NCBI GenBank assembly: GCA_905221605.1
Contig: CAJNDS010002125.1
Span: 267,809-327,808, forward strand
From: Symbiodinium natans
Taxonomy: Eukaryota; Sar; Dinophyceae; Suessiales; Symbiodiniaceae
DNA: 60,000 nt
Reading direction: 5' to 3'
Part shown: one piece after another, positions 12,045 to 22,322 of the stretch
Layout of the letters: each line of letters opens with the position of its first letter
Numbering within the stretch: position 1 is the first letter of the stretch
Translations under genes and position numbers: made by a program
The notes under the pieces: model-generated
What the model saw: the letters and a program-made list of their open reading frames with translations, nothing else
Told to the model about the DNA's origin: nothing
Databases searched by the model: none

Positions 12045-12163
12045 CTCGGCGAATGGAACGTAAGGATCCCGTGGCAAAGATTTTCAAAAACATTCCCAAG
12101 AGGAGCGAACCAAAAGACTGCGGACTGGTTTATCCCTACCCTTTGAACCTAGAAGCTGCTTCA

Positions 12164-12425
12164 GTAAACCCTAAACCCTCAACCCTAAACCCTAAACCCA
12201 TACCCTTAAAACCGCAGGATCCGAATTTCCAACCCAGCTGCCTTTGAGACTGGTCGTCTGCGACGACCACCAGCCCCACAGGGTGCATGCCTGGTGGCGG
12301 CAAGCGCCCTCAACTTCCGAAACCCACAGCCCCTTTTTTCAACGAGGTCTCTCGAAAAAACCCTAAACCCTAGGCCCAAAACACTAAACCCTAAACCCTA
12401 AACCCTAAACCCCTAAACCCTGAAC
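12164..12425. repeat. Interstitial CCCTAAA arrays
   Basis: Two blocks (about 12,164-12,212 and 12,356-12,425) of CCCTAAA units with single-base variants, that is TTTAGGG on the minus strand. This is the Arabidopsis-type telomere motif also used by dinoflagellates. Confidence 0.8.
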
Positions 12426-12599
12426 CCCAAGAAGCACCTTCAAACATCTTAAAACGGGTTTTAGTTGGGCCGGCCTCGTTCCGCTGGCTCCGGCGCCTCC
12501 TTTTCGCCAGCCTTCCTCAAGGGGACCCAGAGAGGAGAGAAGTGGCAAACCAAGCAAAAAGAGACTTTCAAGGAGATTGGGGTTTTGTGTTTAGGGCTG

Positions 12600-13540
12600 A
12601 GGCGTGATCACAATACTGAGACCTTCTTGTAGGTAATCATGTGTAATCGGTATTAAAAGATACCAAAATCAAGCTCGCATGATAAGAGGGGCGAGGATGG
12701 TGGGGGAAGGGGGAAGTTTGCTGTGAGGAGTCACCCCCTCCGGAGCAAGTCTTTCGCGCATCCCTGCTCGTTAAATTGCAAATGTCATCAGCTTGCCTTC
12801 TATCCGCTGTCATCGCCCTATAGACGACTATAAAAACGGGGGCCAAAGGGTTAACAGTGAATCATATCAGCCCCTATACAGTCAGAAATGAACTATCCAA
12901 GCAAACCCCTTTGAGGGCAGCACCGGATGATGGCACCCCGCGCACCTATCACAGGAGGAGCAGACATTGAGGGAAAACGCTAGGCCTCCAACAACATAGA
13001 TTTGCAGGGCAACGACACTTGAAAAAGCACATACGGTAGCGGGCGTGCCTACTAAAACCCTTCAAAATCATAAAATCCCTGAAAATCCCCACGAAGCATC
13101 AGGCACCAGCACGAGAAGGCAATGCAGCCCCTCAACCAACAACAAGATCAAATCAACAAACAGATGCTCGCAAGGCTCACTATGCACAATCTGCAGGGTC
13201 AGAAGTTTTTGATGGAGTCGTGAAGACTCTTCACCAGACTCGCCCTCCCATCGGGATCGCATTCGCTTAAGAAGCTTTTCGGCAAAAAACTTTTAATTTG
13301 TTCCTTGTCGGATTTAACGGTGGAGCAGTCAAAAGCTCCCGCCCTTGCGCCCGCCCCCTCCCGCCCACCCAAGCAGTCATACACCCGTGTTGGTGAGCGT
13401 ATGTACGGGGTATCTTGTTGGGGATGCTAGCGAAATAATCTACTTCATGCACAGGAATTTGCGATTTAGGGTTTACCGAAACTTCTTGTGGCCTCCAATA
13501 AGCTTCAGAATGTTGGGCTCCGTTCCAACCCGCAAGCGCG
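12600..13540. other. Spacer without recognised gene
   Basis: No convincing exon. A minus-strand frame ending near 13,068 (HLFVDLILLLVEGLHCLLVL) is hydrophobic but has no support from a paralogue or clear splice sites. Confidence 0.35.
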
Positions 13541-13552
13541 CGGCCCCCGAGA

Positions 13553-14815
13553 GTCGTCTCAAGACAAGAGTCGCAGCCACAGAGGCTGCAGCACGATGAA
13601 ATCGTTGCAATCAATTCAACCGATGTGAATCCTGAAAAAACTATGAGTCCCAAAAAAGAATATATATGTACATATATATATATATACTCATGTATTGATT
13701 TATGTATTTATCTATATAACCCATCTCTCGCAGTATCTTTCTGCAGGGTCCGGCCTGCTTCCGCCACCGCCGCAGCCTGCTCGGCTGCGTGTGCTGCGAC
13801 TGAGGCCGCTGCCGCTGCGCGGGCGGCTCCTGGGGGGGGAGGCTGCCTAAACCCTAAACCCTAAACCCTCAACCCTATAAACCCTAAATCCTAAACCCCA
13901 AACCCTAAACTATGGTGTAATTACTTCGGGGGCAGGGCATCTCAGCAAGCCTTTCATTTAGCCAGCTTCGCACCGACGCCTCCACATGTCGGCTTTGTAC
14001 TTCAAAACTTCCACCCGACAACACCTACTTGAAGGTTCACAGATGTTCATGGGTACCTATAAGTCATAATACCCTCAACTATATATTTAACCATATTTAT
14101 AGTTCTACCAACAATAACTTCAGTTACAGCTACCCATCAAGAACACAAGCTCCCTTGTCCCAGGGTTCGCTGGGGTCCTTCGGTGGCCTGGGTTAGGGCC
14201 AGCTTCAAGGCATCTGCCTGGTGGCAGGCGCAGGAGCGGGAGCAATCAACAGTGTCGAGGGATCTCCTCGCATGCTTATCACCTAAGAACAAGTGCACGA
14301 AAATAACCCCCACAACAGGTGTACTATGACTAGCCCACTTAAATAACCAGAAATAACCATATTAAGGGATTGAAAGGGGGCGTATAGCTGTACCCTGATT
14401 TGTCAAGTAGTGTTGAGGGGGTGTGTCTGTCGGTCGCTGTGGGCTTGGCATGCTAAAGTGTACCGTGCCGGCGCTGCTTGGGAGATTGTGCTACGCAAGC
14501 CCGGTGCCCTGTGAGAAGCCACCCGGTGGGGGTCACAGCGCTTCCGAGCGCCTGATTCCAACATAGCCCCCTCATTCATCCCTCTACGCCCGATAGACCG
14601 AAGGGAAAGCATTCATCCTCCGCGCATTTCGGGGCTGTGAGGCAGGTACACGAAGCTCCCCGTCCCACGCAGGGAGGGCTTTAGGGTTTTAGGGTTTATA
14701 GGGTTTTACGTTTGGGGCCCAAAACTCTCTGATCCGGGGCCTCCTCGGCCCCAATGGCCTTGGCTGCGGCCCCGATGGCCTCGGCTGCGACCTTGTGAGC
14801 CTCTCGGTGCCAGGA
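13553..14815 (-). CDS. Hypothetical Ala-rich helical protein exons
   Basis: At least two short minus-strand stretches have strongly biased, helix-forming composition: about 14,735-14,800 (AHKVAAEAIGAAAKAIGAEE) and about 13,745-13,840 (AARAAAAASVAAHAAEQAA, ending RTLQK). A third possible piece near 13,560-13,600 reads AASVAATLVLRRLSGA. The pattern of Ala with regularly spaced charged residues suggests a coiled coil or long helix. A telomere-like array (13,845-13,913) and a TA microsatellite (13,660-13,690) lie in the presumed introns. Joins are unproven and no family is recognised. Confidence 0.3.
13845..13913. repeat. Interstitial CCCTAAA array
   Basis: About nine CCCTAAA-type units with variants (CCCTCAA, CCCTATAAA), immediately beside the Ala-rich exon. 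Confidence 0.8.
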
Positions 14816-14879
14816 TTGCTGGGCCCCACCCGGTGCTGCGGCTTACTTATGGTTTATAGGTTTTAGGGCAATTGGGGAT

Positions 14880-15089
14880 GTGTTGAGGAATCCGAAGCAG
14901 TCGAAGGCACAGCTTCCTCTGCACCCGCCTATGCCACCTATGCCCCGCAAGGCTCAGGGGCCCATGAGCCCCCCCCCTCAACCACCCCAGCGGAGCGCAC
15001 CCGCGTCTTCGAAGCCTCCTGCAAGTGGCCCAAGAGGCCAGCCACAGCTAAGTCAAATTAGAATCGCGAAGAAGAAGGCAGATCTATGA
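14880..15089 (+). other. Pro/Ala-rich open frame, plus strand, doubtful
   Basis: Two overlapping plus-strand frames are open across this stretch. One is Pro-rich (PPMPPMPRKAQGPMSPPPQP) and the other is acidic then Pro/Thr-rich (VEESEAVEGTASSAPAYATY). Both have low-complexity composition. A terminal exon is possible, but there is no paralogue or clear splice context to decide. Confidence 0.2.
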
Positions 15090-15401
15090 AAGAGAGAGAA
15101 AGAGAGAAAAAAAAATAGTGAAAAGAGACACGCAATATCGTTGAGTTCTAGCTATCGTTCCAGCACAGGTCCACCTAATGCTGGCTGACTGGATTTCCTG
15201 ATCAAGTGTCCTGATCATGATAAAGTTGTAACGCATGAAACAATGCGTGAAGAAAGCAAAGCGAAAAGGAGAACAGGAAACACGGACAAGAAAGAGGGAT
15301 CAGGCAGAAACACTTGAGCGAGTGAATGTGTGAACGAGCGAGCTCACAGGGTTTTTTGTCAATACTGTTCATGGGGGCCGGCAGCAATAGGACAGGGAGG
15401 C

Positions 15402-15455
15402 CCTAAACCGTAAACCCTAAACCCTAAACCCCAAACCCTAAACCCTAACCCTAAA
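15402..15455. repeat. Interstitial CCCTAAA array
   Basis: About seven CCCTAAA-type units including CCGTAAA and CCCCAAA variants. A single TTTAGGG motif in the opposite orientation lies 190 bp further on. Confidence 0.75.
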
Positions 15456-16478
15456 AGCTTTAGACCACAAACTTCATATCAGCGGGCCCAAACGTCTCCA
15501 AAACCTGGCAAGTCGGGTCTCCTGCATGAAGCTGAGGGCCAGAGCCCCCGAGACCAATTCAGGTGCCAGGGGCTCGCAGGTGAAGTTGGCAACCTTGCAT
15601 AAAAAAACTCAAAAAGGGAAGACGTTTCTTTTTTTCGCTCCCGGGGTTCAGGGTTTAGGGGTTAGGGAGGGTTTCTTACGCGCAGCCCAACCACGATGTC
15701 TCGCCTGCATTGATCTGGGACCCCGGGCACAGTGCTCGGCGCACTGCGGGCCTTTGCAACCTGGCCCCTGCGGGTAGAGGCCGCGGTAGCCTTCCTGGGA
15801 AGCACCACAAGGGCTTGAACTGCCTACAGGCTGCAACTTGGCAGCTCGAGCAAAGAGATGTCATGGTCGCAAGCCCTGGACTTGCACAATGCAGCATGCC
15901 AACGAAGACTCTGGAGATTCAGCACACAATCCTAACGTATAGAAGCCTTGCAAGCCTTGCACAAACACACGTCCATCCAGCACGTGGAGCTTTTTGCAAG
16001 GCAAGAAACAGCCAGGCTCAGAGCTTCCTGCGGCGAGCCGAGGTACATACGTCACCACGACTCAAAAGAAAGTAACAGGTTGAGACATCTGATCAGCACC
16101 AGCTTGGGAGGGGGAGGGGGGGGGGGGGGTATGCACACCACCCTTGACGTCGGGCCTGCCGTGGACTCATCATGTATATGTCTGCTTGATACTGATACCA
16201 TTTGATACCAAGCATTTTTTAGCTGTCATTGTTGCACAGATTTCGCGCGGGCCCTGGGCAATCGCTCGCAGCTTCAGTCTTCGGCCTTAGCATAACCCTG
16301 ACACGGCTCCTGGCCCATCGCCTGGGCTGACACCACCGCGCTATCGTTCACGGTGCACTGGGCAAGATCGGCAAAGTAGACCTGCAAAGAGCTGCAACAA
16401 GAAATCAGCATCCCCGAAGCTCCTCTTTGACTGGGTAGTCCTACATAGCCTGCGAATGTTGCTGCTGCCATGTGGCTG

Positions 16479-19400
16479 TCAACGAGTCTCACGCCCGCAC
16501 AAGGGTGTCTCAAAAGATTGCGACACAACAGAATCCTGGGCCTCTGCCACGTCTCGTGGGTCCTTGATTCCATGATGCATCACCTGGGCACTGGCGGCTT
16601 GCTGCCGCACCCCAATGCAGGGGCGCGGGTTCATCGCTGTACGTTCGGATTGTAAGTCTCGTCTGCAGCACATTAGGGTCCCTTTTGGGGTGCTGTACCA
16701 AATTTGGGACCCGAAAAGACATCCCAGTTCGGAGCTGTAGGCCTGCAAATGCAGCCCGGAGGCTGGCCCCACAGTGCTCACGTGCTTGTTCAGGTAGACG
16801 CCGTCGTCCACAAAGAAGTTCCTTAGGGGTCCAAAGTTGATGACACCATGTCGGTGGGCATGGTCTTTGCCCATTCTCTGCTCACCCTCAAAGTGTGGCA
16901 AAATCTTTGTTCACTCATTTCAAGTTGGGCAGGGCCCTATAAGTCTGTATAAGTCTGTCAGTTATCTACGAGGATTCCCCTGCTCTGTGCGAACCAAGGC
17001 GCATCCGAGGCCAAACGGCCAGGAGGCAAGACTCCTTCCAACACTTTTTCAGGGACATTGCAGACCTGGCACTCTGCTCCCTTGACAGCCTCAACCAAGC
17101 CGCGAGCCCCCCAAACCCTTTTTACGGCTAGGACTGCTGCACTGCCTGCCCCCCCCTAAACCCAAACCCTAAACCCTAAACCCTAAACCCTAAACCCTAA
17201 ACCCTAAACCCTAAACCTTACACCCTAAACCCTAAACCCTAAACCTAAACCCTAACAATTCCATGTCGTCCTCTCCGATGCAGCCGTGCTCGCGGCCGAG
17301 GCTGGTCTGCTCCATGCTCCACATCCTGGAGGGGCAGGTTTCTGCTTTAGGGTTTAGGGTTTATAGGGCATCGGAGAACCTCTATCAGCGGCACGAAGGC
17401 TTTGCAAGGGTTGAACATTTGAAGTACAGACATATACTCTTAGAGTCAGTCTCAGATAAAAACTTGTCAGAAACTTTTGAGGGTTGAACTGCTTAATTAA
17501 GTTGCCGTTGGTAGGGCCGGTGCGCTCAGGACCCCGTCATTAGGCCATGTGCCCTTCCGGTCCCGCGCCTGGGTGGCCCCAGCACCCGCATCGACTCCTC
17601 CACGAAGCTCCAGTAAGGCTGGAGGTTGTCGACCTCCACATCGCTGAACGTTCAACGCTTCGGGGCTTCGGATTCGAGGTCTGTTGCCGGTTTGCCATGT
17701 ACTCTAATACTACTGATTAAAATCGGGGAGTTCTTCCTGGAAGTCCGAAAGCCAGGCTCTTCCCCCCTCTCGCCCCCCCCCCCCCCGCCCCCAAAAGAAA
17801 AAGCAAACTCCAAGAGATTAGAAGACTCTGCGGGCCTTGGCTTCCAGCCCCCCGTAGAGCTCCCGGACCCTGCTGGCCCCGGCGAGCTCCAAGGTCTCCA
17901 CCTTCGTAGGTGGGTTTTGACTTCTAACGGTCCAAGGGTCTATTTGGGTTTGGGTACGGCTTTGGGCTTTTGGGCTTAAAAGGACGCTTATGTAGGGAGC
18001 TGCGAAGGCTTTTGGGGGCTTCTGGGGCTCGTGCGTAGAATTTAATCATGCGCCTGCATGGGGCTAACTTTAAGCTTGGGTTTCTTGGGGCTCCTGGGTT
18101 TCTTCGGGTGCTTCGAGGGCCCGGGCATCCAGCGCTTAAGTTTAGGGTTCCAGGCTCACGCTCGTGAAAGGGGAGACGCCCTGAATTTCGTGACGGTTGT
18201 GTTGGGGCCGTTTTGCAAAGGCAACGCGAGCTGCAACAACCAAACCCACGACCAAAATTCACAAAGCCAATATTTCCCTAGAGTCATATCTGAACTGGTG
18301 CAAACCCAACCCTTCGATGGATCTCGGCCCGACACCAGGACCACGTGGAGCGCTCCGTTGTCGGCCGAGCTGAAGCCCGGCGGCTGCCGGTCCTTCATGG
18401 ACGCCTGCAGAATCGCACACGCAAAACTCGAAGAAACTGAAGGCTGAAGGTCCTTCGTCGCAAGTAGCCATGCTGAAGTGTGGGGCTGGGGTCCTAGCAC
18501 CACACCCTCAAGCCCTAAACCCCTTAAACCCCGAAACCCTAAACCCTAACCCTAAATACATGTGCAGTACACAGGAGGTCTGGGTTCTGAGCTCGGTGTG
18601 GAGCAGTAAAAGCGAAGAGTTCAAAAGGCTGGGAAACCAAAAACGAACCCGCAAACCACGCTTTTCGATCCGAAGGGCCCAGCGCTGAAGGAAGGCCCGT
18701 ACCCAGGGCCGATTCTTGGCGATGTAGTTGCCTCTAAGAGCAAAGTCTTCTTTGGAAGCCTTTGGGTTTCTTTTTTTGAGAGGGAGGCTGAAGAATTGCA
18801 TTTGCCACGCATTCCGGGTTCGGGTTCGCTCGGGAAGGAAGGGGTCTCGGAGTTGCTCCCCTCTTGGGTGCAAGCACGAGTGGCATCCCAACTTTTGCGC
18901 GAAAAAGATGCCCAGGTGCCTGCCATGACCTCCTCGCCCGTGATGCCTCGGAGCACGGGCACACGCCCCAAGCACCGGCTCAATCGCGTGTCGTGGCCAG
19001 GTAAACGAAAAAAACACATGTTCCAAGCTAGGATGGCCCCCCTCTGAAAATACTCCTACATATGATCCTCTTAAACCGAACCCAACAAGGGAAAAACAAG
19101 GCAACATATAGAACATCCCAAGAGCCTGCCTATAGCAAGGCATCTATCTTCGAAAACTGGATCCACGCAGTGCCCGGGGTCGTGCCAAGCCGCGCTCGTA
19201 GAACTGGAGGTCGGCTCGGCTCTGCATCCACCTCCAACGGAAGGGTGCCGCTCCGCAGCAAAGGCTCGATGTAAGGCACTTGGCCCCCCCCTTTTTTTGG
19301 GGGGGGGGGGGGGGGGGGTTTAATTAAAAAGTTCGTTTACCTATAGTTTTAAAATACATTACTTTCGTTCAAAGTACACTACCTATAGGTTAAGACTACA

Positions 19401-20741
19401 TTAGCTACCGGAGGGGCCCATAATCTTGCTCAGCTCCCATCAAACGCGCCGGGCCACCGGTCGAGGCTTCGGTCCAAGGCGACGGCCACGACGTCGGAGT
19501 CCAGCACAGCGAGGCTGTACCTGGATTTTCATCCCGGAAAAACTCCAGTACCCCCTCAAATGAGGAGTACTTTCCAAAAAAATCATGGCAGCCCTAGTTT
19601 TGCTTAAGGGAGATGCTCGTTCTTACTGGGCCAAACAACGGAGAACAGGAGTCTCATCTGGGCCAACTAGCACTAGCTGCACTAGCTCCCTCGCGACCAA
19701 TGATGATCATGTTAAGGCACTTGCTGGCTTGTAGGTGGGTTAAAAGTACAGTTGTAATTCCAGTTCTAAGTGCCATGAACCTCTAAATACAACACCCCCC
19801 CCCCACCCACCCCCGCTTAGGATTTAGGGTTGAGTTGCATGAAGGTCCAGTTGAGCGTCCAAACCCAAACGCCCAACCCTTCTCAAAGTTTAGGATGTCC
19901 ACTTTGGGGGGGGGGGGGTGGAGGGGCAACGTTTAGTTTCGTCTGAGAACCTCGTGCCATCTGCCCCGCTTTCCTCCCTGCCTTTAACCCTACTTCCTCA
20001 CCCATGAACCTTCAAAACCCCAAGCCCGAAACCCGAAACCCTAAACCCTCAACTCTAAAAACCCTAAACCCTAAACCCTAAACCCTAAACCCTAAACCCT
20101 AAACTCCAAACCCCAAACCCTAAACCCTAAACCCTAAACTCCAAACCCTAAACCCTAAACCCTAAACCCTAGATGTTGGGTTTGCCGTCCTCTCCCTTTG
20201 GAAGGGAAGCAAAGCTGCCCTGGCTCCTGCGCCTGCAGCAAGCTGGCTGCGGCGCAGTGCTTGAGGAAGAAGTAGCCGTTCTGGGCTTTCCAGAGCCTCG
20301 CAGGGAAGAGACTTCGTCAGAGTGGCTACCACACCTCTGCAGGCTTGAGGTGCCATTCTGAACTGGATGTGGGCTTTATTTCGAGACTGACCGATGGTCA
20401 TGATTCGTTCCTGCAATCTTCAAGCTCACGACTTGCCATTGCTGCTGAAGCGCTCGGCACAGGCAGCAAACTCACCCCCGCTGAGCAGCCAGAGGTCATA
20501 GCCTGGCGCAAGCAACTCCCCTTCACGGCACAACACATGCCTCCCAAATCAGTCTCGCGCCTCTACAAACGGCCCAAGCGGAAGCCCTGCTGCTCTCGCC
20601 ACGACAATCCATTTTGCGTCTGCTAGGGTCAGGTGTAGGAACTTCCATATCGAGATTTAAATGGAGGTGAAGAGATGGTGGGAGAGCTGGCCTTGTGCCT
20701 TCGCGTAGCAGCGGATGCTTTGTATCTGGTTGGCATATCTC
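16479..20741 (-). CDS. DUF273-like glycosyltransferase-type gene, copy 1
   Basis: The more complete DUF273-like exon set. In order on the minus strand: 20692-20741 (RYANQIQSIRCYAKAQ); 20476-20502 (GYDLWLLSG), joined by a GC-AG intron; about 20,184-20,310 (LWKAQNGYFFLKHCAAASLL); 19450-19520 (YSLAVLDSDVVAVALDRSLD, DxD-like DSD); about 19,180-19,225 (SRADLQFYERGLAR); microexon 18920-18946 (GITGEEVMA); about 18,660-18,731 (GNYIAKNRPWVRAFLQRWAL); about 18,340-18,420 (PPGFSSADNGALHVVLV); about 17,820-17,905; about 17,565-17,640 (EVDNLQPYWSFVEESMR); about 17,275-17,335; about 16,990-17,080 (LPPGRLASDAPWFAQSRG); about 16,793-16,895 (NFFVDDGVYLNKH); 16479 to about 16,595 (VMHHGIKDPRDV to the stop). 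The 5' start exon is not found. The block order matches the family (DxD, EVMAG.NYxxKN, ADNGALH, HGxK). Transferase activity is inferred. Confidence 0.65.
17152..17255. repeat. Interstitial CCCTAAA array
   Basis: A nearly perfect run of about 14 CCCTAAA units, lying between two exon candidates of DUF273-like copy 1. It therefore occupies an intron if the gene model is right. Confidence 0.85.
18506..18556. repeat. Interstitial CCCTAAA-like tract
   Basis: Short degenerate CCCTAAA/CCCGAAA/CCCTTAAA run between two exons of DUF273-like copy 1. Confidence 0.6.
19284..19318. repeat. C8-T7-G20 homopolymer hairpin
   Basis: Eight C, seven T and twenty G in direct succession, able to fold as a C/G hairpin with a T loop or to form G-quadruplex. 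Exact lengths may be affected by sequencing. Confidence 0.6.
20021..20171. repeat. Longest interstitial CCCTAAA array
   Basis: About 150 bp of CCCTAAA repeats with CCCGAAA, CTCCAAA and CCCCAAA variants. It ends directly against the exon of DUF273-like copy 1 that encodes FFLKHC, so array and exon are adjacent. Confidence 0.85.
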
Positions 20742-20924
20742 CTCAGGCTTCGGTTTCAGGGTTTTGCGGGGCGTAGAAACTTCGCGCCTTTGGTCCCTCT
20801 ATAGTCTCTGGGTAGTCAGCGGAGGTTTCCGTTCCTTTGGTTCAGGGTCTCGATGCGCACACTGGCACAAGCTGGTGACACGTTTCGAAGGTCCCGAAAA
20901 TGAGAGCTCATCGGCGTCATGAGC

Positions 20925-22060
20925 CACCGGAGTAAAATCGAATTCACGCCACAGCTCCAGTCTGCTCTCCCAACGAAAAAGACCTTATTGAAAAGCAAAA
21001 CAACCCGAATACGGAGCCGACCCGTCTTAGTACGGCCAATCCCACCACAACCCCATGTAGGGGTTTTATCGATGGCAAGCCAGGACTCTCTCGGAAATGG
21101 TCGTCGGCCAAGACGGCGATACCAGCATGTCTGCTCCCTGCAGGTGTTGGACCCCCTAATATGGGGACTTCGACTCACATTCTGGCGATAGGGGAGGCCT
21201 GGGTGGTGTGGATTCTGTGGAGTGGGCTCGGGTACAAGCAGATGTTAGGGATTCAACATGACGTCCTTCTCCTGCTAGGACAGTCTACAACATGATGCCC
21301 AAATATTCAGCATTATCCAGCAAAGGCCACAAAAGTCACCACAGCGATTTGATTTGCTCATCCTCCCATCCAACCTTGTATGACGCGGTGCGCTTGGACG
21401 CCTACATCGTGTGCAGCATGGTGGTCCTGAGGCGGATTTATCTGAAGGAAGGGACTTCAAGCTGGGGTCTGAAAACCATGGCACAACAACCAGGAAAAAT
21501 GAGGACCTTGCAGCCCTCGCTACGAGTATGGTCGGTCTGAGATGTGTGTGGTTCAAAAACAGGAAAATGCACCTCTATCATGGGGCGGATTTCTTAGGGA
21601 TATCTCGGATTTAGGTTGTTCAAGCCCCACACTGCCACCCCCAAACCGCTGCGGCCCATCCTGGATTGCGGCTGCATGGATGACCAGCGCAGATATGAAA
21701 GCCAGAAGGGCGGCGTCGCGCATGTCAAGTCAAAAGCGCTACATGGATGGGCCTGCTAGTAGGACTTGGGGCCAAACGGCGACAGAAGCATAAAGGCCGA
21801 GCTTCTGTATGGACTCCGAAGCCAGCTCGCATTCCCAACATTTGATAGGTTTGGAGCTGTCAGTCATGTCTTCAACAGGTCTTCAACGAGTAGGTTTACA
21901 GCAGAACAGCTTCAGATTGGCCAATCCTCTGGGCAATCCCAACATGAGTTCGGGCATTACAGCTCATCCTGCCTGATGCTTCTGCTACATGACGACTTGG
22001 AGATTTATACTTCGATCTGTGAACTTCTTTCAGCCTGACCTAGGTACCCGCCTTTCAGAC
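20925..22060. repeat. Helicase-array spacer repeat, copy F0
   Basis: Homologous by eye to 26,870-28,460 and 32,850-34,430. Shared landmarks include the GCCAGGACTCTCTCGG block (about 21,079), the segment with CTTGTATGACGCGGTGCGC (about 21,375) and the CATGGATGACCAGCGCAGAT segment (about 21,675). It lies downstream of helicase copy A. A further helicase copy probably once stood on its left and has been replaced by the DUF273-like region. Confidence 0.7.
21605..21729 (-). CDS. Spacer-conserved signal-peptide-like ORF, F0 copy
   Basis: Minus-strand frame starting at about 21,724: MRDAALLAFISALVIHAAAI, then QDGPQRFG and a short tail. It is the counterpart of 28,064 and 34,004. A hydrophobic core of about 15 residues followed by AAA resembles a cleavable signal peptide. 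Nothing downstream is recognised. It could be the first exon of a small secreted or organelle-targeted protein, or part of a non-coding repeat. Confidence 0.35.
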
Positions 22061-22322
22061 GCAAGAATTCAAACCTACCCTTTGGCCTTTCGTTTCACTT
22101 CTTCGGCTTTGGAAGACATCCCAACACTTCAAAGTGTCTCGTCAGCTTGACCGACTCACATGTACTTGAAGATTGTGGGTCTGTATACGCGGCGAGCTGG
22201 CTCTCTACGTAGACAGATGGCAAGACAACCACCGCTGTGAATGGAAGTATTGGCCCCATTGGCCGAATTGCAACGTGCTGTCAACCAGGAACTCTTTGCA
22301 GGATGCAAAGGCACAGCCCTTG

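Noticed and set aside
13660-13690. TATATATGTACATATATATA tract as a promoter or origin
   Set aside because: Simple TA microsatellite. Dinoflagellate promoters are not defined by TATA boxes, and no gene start is anchored to it.
21367-21430. Plus-strand frame TLYDAVRLDAYIVCSMVVLR, present in spacers F0 and F1
   Set aside because: In spacer F2 a 10-nt insertion and a 4-nt deletion break the same frame, and the minus strand is also open. It is treated as conserved spacer rather than an exon.
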